Shown here piece by piece: positions 35,840 to 43,403 of a stretch of DNA of 64,000 bases (position 1 is the first letter of the stretch; the number at the start of each line of letters is the position of its first letter). Source of the DNA: Acidobacteriota bacterium. Its GTDB lineage: Bacteria > Acidobacteriota > Terriglobia > Acidiferrales > UBA7541. The stretch covers positions 89,021 through 153,020 of the forward strand of contig JABCZR010000013.1 in the NCBI GenBank assembly GCA_013289585.1, given 5' to 3'. Position numbers and translations under genes: made by a program. The notes under the pieces are model-generated. The model was given only the letters and a program-made list of their open reading frames with translations, had not been told where the DNA came from and searched no databases.

Positions 35840-36607
35840 GTGCTGACCTACTTCTTGGGACCGATTCTGGCGCTGTTTCCGAAACGGTGGCGCAAATCGC
35901 TTTTCTCCGGCTTGGCCGTAGCGTGGCGTCCGGCAACGGTCATCAGCGGCTTTGCGGAGTGCGTGGCCGCGCTCATCGCGCTGATGCAGTGGTATTCCTA
36001 TTACATGACCCTGCTTGTAAGTAATGGCGTGGACTCGGCGCTGACGGGGAAATTGCCCACTGGGGTGACGGACCACGAGATCGGTTTCACCGCGCTGGTA
36101 ATCTGGGCCACACATCCGCTGACATGGTTGATTGCCTACGCCGGAATCGAAGGAACGGTGCGGCTGGTGAACGCCGCGTTTTCAGAGAATAATCTGGGGA
36201 TTCTGCCGCTCTTCCTGCTGGATAAAGTGTTCGCGATAATGACGGGCGGTGGCCGGAGAGAAGCCGCGGCGGCAATGGGCGGCGCGCAGGAAAATGTGTC
36301 CTCGTACTTCGGAGCCGTGGGGGAAAAATTACTCGTTGCGGGGCTCCCGCAGGTCCCGGATGAAATCCGTCCCATTCGAAACGAGACGGATGAAATCATG
36401 GAGATTCGCGCGTGCCGCAGGAAAGAGGACTGGATTCCGCCGCGCGTGGTGCGCTATCAGAACGAGTTCTACCGGCTGGAAGAGTCTTCGCGAACTGGTG
36501 CACCGCGGCCTTTTCTTTACAGATTGCGGCGGCTGCCGGCCGGAGTCATGGGCCGAAGCGTGCTGCAGTATTCGCCGGAAGCTCCGGTGCTCAGCCGAAA
36601 GTCATAG
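35840..36607 (+). CDS. Conserved hypothetical membrane protein
   Basis: 255 residues from a GTG. It has two or three probable membrane helices: about 35-60 (VISGFAECVAALIALM), about 82-108 (TALVIWATHPLTWLIAY), and a short hydrophobic stretch around 120-135. The C-terminal ~110 residues are soluble, with charged strands (RRKEDWIPPRVVRYQNEFYR). There is no known domain or catalytic motif. It follows the HD-GYP gene by 91 bp on the same strand and may share its transcript. Function unknown. Confidence 0.65.
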   Translation: MLTYFLGPILALFPKRWRKSLFSGLAVAWRPATVISGFAECVAALIALMQWYSYYMTLLVSNGVDSALTGKLPTGVTDHEIGFTALVIWATHPLTWLIAYAGIEGTVRLVNAAFSENNLGILPLFLLDKVFAIMTGGGRREAAAAMGGAQENVSSYFGAVGEKLLVAGLPQVPDEIRPIRNETDEIMEIRACRRKEDWIPPRVVRYQNEFYRLEESSRTGAPRPFLYRLRRLPAGVMGRSVLQYSPEAPVLSRKS

Positions 36608-36678
36608 GGCGCGTAATTTCCGCGCCGCGTTCGAGCGTCGCTTTCATCGATACGCGGTTCTCAACTACAATTCCACGC

Positions 36679-37554
36679 ATGCCCTTGCAAGGCTTCATTC
36701 GAATGAGCGTGTTGGTCGTGGTCCTTTGCGCGGTGGAACAGTTTTTTTTGGTGCCTGCGCCCGCGCAACAGGCGCCACCAGCTTCCGGCGCACGGATCCT
36801 TTTGCTTCCGCGGCGCATTGTTTCGGGCGAGCGCGCAACGCTCGCCGTGTTGGATGTTAATGGCCGGCTGACGCCGGGGGTCACTGTCAGTTTTTCGAAC
36901 GGTGACAAACTCACGACCAACGCGACGGGCCGCGCTCTCTTCGTCGCGCCATTGAACCTGGGCGTTGCATTTGCTTCTATCCAGGGGCGACCGGACAAGG
37001 TTTCGACTGCCATCATCGCGCCCGATGATGCGGCGGCCACTGCGATCGAGATAGCTTCCGCGCCGCGCTTTGCTTCCTTGACGGATCGCTTCGAACTTCT
37101 GGGACGGGGCTTATGCGGTGATGCCGACGCCAATCGTGTGATCGTTGGTGGAGAGCCAGCCATTGTGCTCGCCTCTTCGCCTGTCTCCCTGGTGGTCCTG
37201 CCTCCAATGGATCGGGAACCCGGGCCCGCGAACGTGGAGATTTCCTGTGCCAAGCGCCAGGCGGCTCCCCTGACCATCACGCTCGTCTCGCTTGAAATGG
37301 AAGCCGATTCGTCGCCGCTGAAATCTGGCGAGCATCGCTCGCTTACAGTACGTGTTCGCGGGACGACGGCGAAAATCACGCTCGAGGCGCGCAACCTCGC
37401 GCCGGAGATTGCGGCGCTGTCCGGTGGTAATCCCGTACGGCTCTCCAGCAGTGGCGGAGCGGAAAACTTCGTCCGATTCGAATTGATTGGGCGGAAGAAC
37501 GGTAGCTTTATGATTTCCATACGGCTCGTTCCGTCTCTCGGGCGGCCTCAATAA
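36679..37554 (+). CDS. Secreted hypothetical protein with Ig-like repeats
   Basis: About 291 residues from the ATG at 36679. A signal peptide covers MPLQGFIRMSVLVVVLCAVEQ and ends near VPAPAQQ. The mature protein is beta-rich, with successive Ig-like or carbohydrate-binding-like strands (LAVLDVNGRLTPGVTVSFSNG; TLTVRVRG-type segments). It contains two Cys (CGDAD, ISCAKRQ) that may form a disulfide. There is no enzyme motif. It lies 71 bp downstream of the membrane protein and could be the third gene of that unit. Function unknown. Confidence 0.6.
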   Translation: MPLQGFIRMSVLVVVLCAVEQFFLVPAPAQQAPPASGARILLLPRRIVSGERATLAVLDVNGRLTPGVTVSFSNGDKLTTNATGRALFVAPLNLGVAFASIQGRPDKVSTAIIAPDDAAATAIEIASAPRFASLTDRFELLGRGLCGDADANRVIVGGEPAIVLASSPVSLVVLPPMDREPGPANVEISCAKRQAAPLTITLVSLEMEADSSPLKSGEHRSLTVRVRGTTAKITLEARNLAPEIAALSGGNPVRLSSSGGAENFVRFELIGRKNGSFMISIRLVPSLGRPQ

Positions 37555-37624
37555 GGGGCTGCGCCGAAAGTAATGAGAAATTAGAGGGACAGCGTTTCTG
37601 CAGCCTTCGTGACGGTGGGAAAGA

Positions 37625-38770
37625 TCAGGCGCTCTTCTTGATGCTGGTCTCGGCGATCAGCGCCAGCGAACCTTGTGCATTTTCCAGAGCCACGGTTTCC
37701 GCGCCGCCACCGAGCATGCCTTCCAAAGTGGTCTGCGCCTTTTCGAACAGTTTGTCGGATTCGCTGTAAGTCTGTTGCGCATTTTTCAGGTGCGTACCCA
37801 GAACACCAAACTTATCCGCGAACTTCTCCATCTGTTTGTCCATGCCGGAAAGACTCGCCAGCAGTCGTTTGGCATTCTCCTCCATCTGCATGCCCCGCAG
37901 TCCCATGGATATCACGCACAAGTGCGCATAAAGCGTGTTCGGCGAAACGGCGATCACTTTCCCGTCGCGGCAATAGGCATCCAGCGGTTGCCCCTTGTTG
38001 TCCTGGGTCGAAAGGAGCTCGTAGTAGACGCTCTCCGAGGGAACAAACATCAAGGCGACATCGAGCGTTCCTTCGTCCGGCACGATGTATTTCCTGGAAA
38101 TGGCGTCCGCGTGGCCCTTCACCGCGACGATAAAAGCTCGCCGCGCGTCGTCCCCTTCAGCCGCGATTCTGCGGTAAGCGTCGAGCGGGAATTTTGAATC
38201 GATAGCCATTAATTTTTTGTCACGCAGTTTGATGACGGCATCGGCAGCTTCACCACTCGAGAATCGGTACTGCATTTCGTACTGATTTCTGGGTAGGGAA
38301 TCCTCGAGCAGGCGTTCCAGGGTGACCTCACCCAGAGATCCGCGGGATTTGGCCCCGCCCAGGATTCCTTCGAGGGTGCGCGCCGTGTCGGACATTTGCT
38401 GCCCGGCGAGCTGCACAGCTCCCAGCTGCTGCTGGATTTGGCTGATCTGATCACGGGTGTTCTTTAATTCGCTGGCCATCTTCGTCTGCGCATCCGAAGT
38501 AATCTGTCCCGTAACTTGCGCGGAATTCTTGATGCCTTCTTGTAAAGCAGACGTCACGCTCTCCAGGCGCTGCGAGACACTATCGCCGATGGCCTTGAAC
38601 TGCCCGCTGTTCTGGGCCTGCGAATTCGCCATCGTTTGCAGGTCGCGGCGCAGTTCATTCAACTGTGACTCGAGCGCCCCCGCCTTCCGGCGCTCTTGTG
38701 AACTCTGCAGAACGAGCCAGAGCACCAGTATGGCCACGAGGAGCATCGCACCGATTAAGACTGCATTCAT
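37625..38770 (-). CDS. rmuC: DNA recombination protein RmuC
   Basis: A 381-residue protein with an N-terminal membrane helix (MLLVAILVLWLVL), a long coiled coil (~25-130) and the RmuC nuclease-fold domain (~140-350). The family block AKSRGSLGEVTLERLLED and the AVIKLRDKKLMAIDSKFPL segment with the acidic pair are intact. RmuC limits inversions between short inverted repeats. GGAGAACGA precedes the ATG. It is transcribed independently, since a terminator stands upstream of it. Confidence 0.92.
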   Translation of the reverse strand: MNAVLIGAMLLVAILVLWLVLQSSQERRKAGALESQLNELRRDLQTMANSQAQNSGQFKAIGDSVSQRLESVTSALQEGIKNSAQVTGQITSDAQTKMASELKNTRDQISQIQQQLGAVQLAGQQMSDTARTLEGILGGAKSRGSLGEVTLERLLEDSLPRNQYEMQYRFSSGEAADAVIKLRDKKLMAIDSKFPLDAYRRIAAEGDDARRAFIVAVKGHADAISRKYIVPDEGTLDVALMFVPSESVYYELLSTQDNKGQPLDAYCRDGKVIAVSPNTLYAHLCVISMGLRGMQMEENAKRLLASLSGMDKQMEKFADKFGVLGTHLKNAQQTYSESDKLFEKAQTTLEGMLGGGAETVALENAQGSLALIAETSIKKSA

Positions 38771-38842
38771 TCGTTCTCCAATAACCGCACCGCAATCCGT
38801 ATTCTTACTTTACTCGCAATACTACGGTTCTGAAAACTGTCC

Positions 38843-38879
38843 CAAAAAAGAAGCAGGCCCCCGCACAAGTCGGGGGCCT
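38843..38879 (-). terminator. Intrinsic terminator of the TonB-receptor gene
   Basis: Read on the minus strand, a perfect 9-bp stem AGGCCCCCG / CGGGGGCCT (38855-38879) with a 7-base loop is followed by CTTCTTTTTT (38845-38852). It stands about 45 bp beyond the stop of the receptor gene and ahead of rmuC. Confidence 0.85.
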
Positions 38880-38921
38880 ACTTCACTTCGATCTCTCTCC
38901 GCGGCCGGCTCTAGCCTTCCG

Positions 38922-41900
38922 TTACCAGCTGATCTTCAACGCAAACTGGAACTGCCGCGCGTCATACGCCGCTGTGTGCTGCCCTGCACTGCAAGTGGCG
39001 CCAGAGGTCGGGTCGCAGAGCTGATTGACCGCAGCGATATTCGTATGGTTTGTGAGGTTAAAGGCGTCGGCGATGATGTCGAGCTGCAGGCGCTCCCCAA
39101 GCGGAACGCGCTTGGCAACGCGCATGTCCCAATCGAAGAAGGCCGGCATGGTAAAGCGGTTCCGGCCGAGATTGCCATCACATCCAAGAGGGGGCGTGAT
39201 GCCGCCCGGCACGGTGAAGGGAATTCCCGCGTTGGTCAAGCACACATTCGCGGTCGAAAAAACCACTCCCGGAACGAACGGTGAAGTCGTGCCTGCCGCG
39301 CCATTTGCCGCAAGGGAGGGCCGTTCCTGCGAGGCGCCGAGGTCCAGCCGCAGATCCGTCCCGGTAATGACGTTGAAAGGACGGCCGGAAGACAACTCGA
39401 TGATTGGCGCAAGCGTGAAGTTTCCAAAAAAGTGTTTGAAGAATCCATCGCCGCTCTTGCCAGCGGGCGATTGGTACACCCCACTGGTCACCCAGCGGTG
39501 GCGCTGGTCGTTCACGGAGTTGGACATCTCGAGGTTCGGGAAGCGGCTGTCCTGAGGCTCAAGTGGGGATTGCAGGTCCGAAGAGTCATCCATCGAGTGC
39601 GACCACGTATAGCTCGAAAGCATTTCAAAGCCTTTCGAGAAGCGTTTCGTAACATTGATGGTCAGGGCGTTGTAATAGGAATTCCCGGTCGACGTTTGAG
39701 CATCCACGCTGTTGAATGGCACGGGCACTCCATGGCCGCCGGGGAAGCCCACAGCCGACGCCAGCTGCGCAAGCAATGGATAAGCGGCCAAGCCGACGAA
39801 CGAGGGGTTCGGACCCGATGGCCGGAAGAAATTGAAGGCTGCGGCTGTTCCGATCACGCCGACGGGTGAGCCGGTGCAATTGGGCCCGGTGAATCCCTGC
39901 GCCGCAAAGGGTAATTGCGGCTGCACCAGAATAATGCTTCCGCCACCGGATGTGTTCAGTCCCACGCTACCCACCGGACAGCTCCCGACCATGGGTCCGT
40001 ATCCCGTCGTTGGCAGCGCGACTTGCAGAGGATTGGCAAAATTAAATCCCGCCGCGTCGGCCTTAGCCAGGTTGTTTGTGAGTAGTACGGGGTCCGTCGA
40101 GTTGATGTCGATCGGACGGTTCAAGTGCAATCCGCGTGTCCATTGATATCCCGCGCTGATTTTCCAGGATCCGGCGATCTCGTGTTCGATCGTCAGATTG
40201 GCCTGCTGCGCATAGCCGTACACGAAATTGCTGGTAACGGGCAAAGTAAAGGGCAGAATGGGGAGCGGGAATGTTGTGGCGGGAGTTTGGCCGAGATAGT
40301 TTTGGTTCGCGAAAATAGATGTTGGCGCGAACGGATTGAAACGCTGCTGCTGCGGTTCATAAAACATGCTCGGCAGCGCGTTCAACGCCCCTTGGAAGAT
40401 GGAGCTGCCGTTCAGGTTCGTCGGGGTATCGAGCTGGGAACCGCAGAGCGCAGTGACCAGTCCACAGGCCGAAGCCGTCCCACCCGAAGAGATCAACTGC
40501 ACCGAGCGCCCGCCGTCTGCTGTCGCGGAGTCAAAGGCTACCGCGAGCAGAGGATGGTCGTAGAAGATTCCGTAACCGGCGCGAATTACAGTCTTTCCAT
40601 TGCCCTTGGGATCCCAGGCGAGTCCGAAGCGTGGCGCGACGTTGTTGTAGTCTCGCGGGATGCCTTCCACCACTCCGAGAGCTTTCTCAGCTGCGGCGTT
40701 CACCGCTGTTGCCGGTGCAAACAGCGGACTGACCTCGACGTCGTAGCGCACGCCATAGTTCACTGTCAGCTTGCGGGTAACGTGCCAGCTATCCTGGAAG
40801 AAGAACGCGAAAGGCAGATTGTCAAAGGGATTGTTCGAAGTCCCGATGCCCTGTATGTACGTCTGGGGAATCCCCAAGCCATACGCCTGGAGCGCTGTAG
40901 CTCCCGGGAGGGCCGCGCCGGTTACAGGGTTTACATACTGAGAGCTAAAGGCGGTAGCGGAAATGCCTCCAAAGTTGACGACGCCACCGAAGTCCAGCTG
41001 GAAAATCTGCTGCTGCTTTGACCGCAGTTGGATCACGTTGGCATCCGCGCCTGTCTTGAAAGTGTGTTTTCCGCGGACGATGCTTATTTGGTCGGTAAAT
41101 TCAAAGCGGCGTTCGATGCGGTCCACAGGAGAGTAAGGTTCACGGCCAAAATAGGCGTAGCCGGGAATGTTCACACCGATATCGGAACCGCCGGGCAGAT
41201 CGGAGAAGCCAAAATGCAAGCCCCGGCGGGCGATCTGCATGCGAAATTCGTTGAAGGTCTTGTCATTGATAACCGTGTCATGCTGGAAGGTGAAGCTTAG
41301 ATCGCGGGTCTGGTTCAAGCCCGTACGCGAGCCTGCGTTCTCTCCGAAAACCTGGTTCTGCGCGGTGGATTCAATGCCAGTAACGAGCGAAGGAGAAACG
41401 CCGACGCGGAGAAAAGAGTTGTTGCGGCTATTCCAGATATGGTCAAGGCGGCCGGACCACAAACTCGTTTTTTCCATTACCGGGAAGTTGCCGCGCAGGG
41501 CATTCAGTCCTACGTAAGAACCCGGCAAAGTCGCAACTCCATAAGAGAATTGAGCTCCTGGTCCAGCAGGTATGGATGAGCAGGTAACCGTCCCGACCAC
41601 GGCGCCCACTGGACAAGTGACGGGAACTGGAAACTGCGGACCGGGACCAGGGTTTACCAGACCGCTGGTTAAGGCTGGGGCAACCAGTCCAAAGTCTACT
41701 TTATTCAGAGCAACGTTGGAGGCTGAGCCCATAAATGCAGCATAGCTTTGCGCCAAAGCCTGCAGTTGCGCAGCTTCCACAGGATTTCCGGCTCCAGCAG
41801 CCTCAGCAAGGAGCGTATTCACCGCGGTCGCCTGATCGGAGGTCAGTGGCAGCCCGTTCAGCGGGCAGCCGGTGCCGCAATTCAAGGGAGCGATTCCAAA

Positions 41901-42944
41901 ATTGTTGATCCCGATGCTGGAGAAACCGCTTTCCTCTCTCTGCGTGTACTCGTAAGCGAAAAAGAAGAAGGTCTTATCCTTCCGGATGGGGACTCCAAAG
42001 GTGAGGCCTGTTTGCACGCGGGTGTAGGCCTGCTTGACCGGGTCGAGATTGCCGGTGACGGGGTCGACCTGTCCGGAAAACGGGTTGCGTGCCTGGAAGG
42101 CGCTGTTGCGAAGGAAGCCAAACGCGTCGCCATGAAATTGGTTGGTACCGCTCTTTGTGACGATGTTGATGACCCCGCCGGAAGCGCGCCCGTACTCCGC
42201 GTTGTAATTGCTTAGAATCATCTGGAATTCCTGCACCCCTTCCTGAGAGAGGGTGGAGCGAATCCCGTTGATGGAGTTGTCTACCGCGTCGGCGCCGTCG
42301 ACACTGACCATGGTTCCGCGAGCACGCGCGCCGCCAATGTTCAGACCACTGTTCGGCGCGGGCCCGATGGTGGGAGAAACGTCACGGGTGGTCTGCGAGT
42401 TGGTCAGCGTAAAGTTGATATAATTTCGGCCGTTGATCGGCAGGTTTTCTATGCGGCGCTGTCCAATCGTTTGGGAAACGTCGCTCTTGGTCGTTTCGAC
42501 GTTGGAGGTCTCGGTTGAGACGGTTACGGACTGTTGCAAGCCTTTGAGTTCGAGGCGGGCATCTATCGTGGCTCTCTCACCGACTGTCAGCTCCACAGAT
42601 GGATTCTCGTAAGCCGCAAAATTGGCGCCACCGTCCACGCTCATTTTGTAATGGCCTGGCGGCAACCCGACCAGGATATAGGCACCGGTATCCTCCGAGA
42701 CCGCGGTACGTTCCGCGCCAGTGCTCGTATTGGTCAGCGTGATCTTTGCGCCTTTCACCCCCAGTCCTTGGGCGTCGAGGACCGTTCCTGCGAGTGTCGC
42801 GGTGTTTACCTGCGCCGAGGTGACTGCGGCGCAGACGAGCATCAGCAAGATCAGCATGGCCACTGCGCCCAGCAACCGCAATTCATTGCTTCGATGAGCT
42901 GAACGCAATATGGACGGCACACACTCATTTTCTTTGCGCTGCAT
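38922..42944 (-). CDS. Oar-like TonB-dependent receptor with carboxypeptidase-regulatory domain
   Basis: A 1340-residue outer-membrane protein. A signal peptide (AMLILLMLVCAAVTSAQV) follows a cytosolic-looking lead; AGGAGGAG precedes the ATG. Residues ~48-150 are a carboxypeptidase-D regulatory-like beta-sandwich (TATLAGTVLDAQGLGVKGAK). The plug covers ~150-290, with LNIGGARARGTMVSVDGAD and GVINIVTKSGTNQFHGD. The 22-strand barrel ends in FQFALKISW, an OMP C-terminal signal with terminal aromatic residue. Such very large Oar-like receptors are characteristic of Acidobacteria and import or shed large substrates. No TonB-box partner is adjacent. Confidence 0.93.
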   Translation of the reverse strand: MQRKENECVPSILRSAHRSNELRLLGAVAMLILLMLVCAAVTSAQVNTATLAGTVLDAQGLGVKGAKITLTNTSTGAERTAVSEDTGAYILVGLPPGHYKMSVDGGANFAAYENPSVELTVGERATIDARLELKGLQQSVTVSTETSNVETTKSDVSQTIGQRRIENLPINGRNYINFTLTNSQTTRDVSPTIGPAPNSGLNIGGARARGTMVSVDGADAVDNSINGIRSTLSQEGVQEFQMILSNYNAEYGRASGGVINIVTKSGTNQFHGDAFGFLRNSAFQARNPFSGQVDPVTGNLDPVKQAYTRVQTGLTFGVPIRKDKTFFFFAYEYTQREESGFSSIGINNFGIAPLNCGTGCPLNGLPLTSDQATAVNTLLAEAAGAGNPVEAAQLQALAQSYAAFMGSASNVALNKVDFGLVAPALTSGLVNPGPGPQFPVPVTCPVGAVVGTVTCSSIPAGPGAQFSYGVATLPGSYVGLNALRGNFPVMEKTSLWSGRLDHIWNSRNNSFLRVGVSPSLVTGIESTAQNQVFGENAGSRTGLNQTRDLSFTFQHDTVINDKTFNEFRMQIARRGLHFGFSDLPGGSDIGVNIPGYAYFGREPYSPVDRIERRFEFTDQISIVRGKHTFKTGADANVIQLRSKQQQIFQLDFGGVVNFGGISATAFSSQYVNPVTGAALPGATALQAYGLGIPQTYIQGIGTSNNPFDNLPFAFFFQDSWHVTRKLTVNYGVRYDVEVSPLFAPATAVNAAAEKALGVVEGIPRDYNNVAPRFGLAWDPKGNGKTVIRAGYGIFYDHPLLAVAFDSATADGGRSVQLISSGGTASACGLVTALCGSQLDTPTNLNGSSIFQGALNALPSMFYEPQQQRFNPFAPTSIFANQNYLGQTPATTFPLPILPFTLPVTSNFVYGYAQQANLTIEHEIAGSWKISAGYQWTRGLHLNRPIDINSTDPVLLTNNLAKADAAGFNFANPLQVALPTTGYGPMVGSCPVGSVGLNTSGGGSIILVQPQLPFAAQGFTGPNCTGSPVGVIGTAAAFNFFRPSGPNPSFVGLAAYPLLAQLASAVGFPGGHGVPVPFNSVDAQTSTGNSYYNALTINVTKRFSKGFEMLSSYTWSHSMDDSSDLQSPLEPQDSRFPNLEMSNSVNDQRHRWVTSGVYQSPAGKSGDGFFKHFFGNFTLAPIIELSSGRPFNVITGTDLRLDLGASQERPSLAANGAAGTTSPFVPGVVFSTANVCLTNAGIPFTVPGGITPPLGCDGNLGRNRFTMPAFFDWDMRVAKRVPLGERLQLDIIADAFNLTNHTNIAAVNQLCDPTSGATCSAGQHTAAYDARQFQFALKISW

Positions 42945-43403
42945 GACTCCTCCTAGTTTGGTTCCGGCGATTCTTCCGCTACCCCTAGCGGTGGCGGGGT
43001 GACCCGCCGCTTCTCAACCTGCGCAATGGAATACTCGCGTTTTACTGTATGGAAGCGCCGCATTCAACTAAAAACTTCCAGGGTATTCTCCACCACGAAA
43101 CACGACCCGACGGAACGCCCTCGTTTTTCACAACGCGAATCGGTAAATCAGCCAACGGGGACGCCGGACCAACGCAGGATTGCCCAGGAGAGGAGATCTG
43201 GCAAGAGACAAGGTGCGAAACGCGGGCCAAGAACCGGAATGTCGCCACTTGTCGCCATCGGATTCGTCCCAATTCGTTCAGGATTTTGAACGAGGTACGG
43301 TTTAACGCAAGCCGGCCGGAGGCTGCTCGATTGCTATGTTTTTCGGGGGTCGCAGGAAAGGCAAGTCGAGTCTGAGGCTTTCCGGAGACGTGCGGGGTTA
43401 GAA
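42945..43403. other. 459-bp noncoding gap upstream of the TonB receptor
   Basis: There is no credible gene. A small perfect hairpin GGCGGG / CCCGCC (42993-43008, 4-base loop) lies in the receptor's 5' region, so it may be in its leader RNA. The rest shows no repeats or terminators. The promoter of the receptor should be here. Confidence 0.5.
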
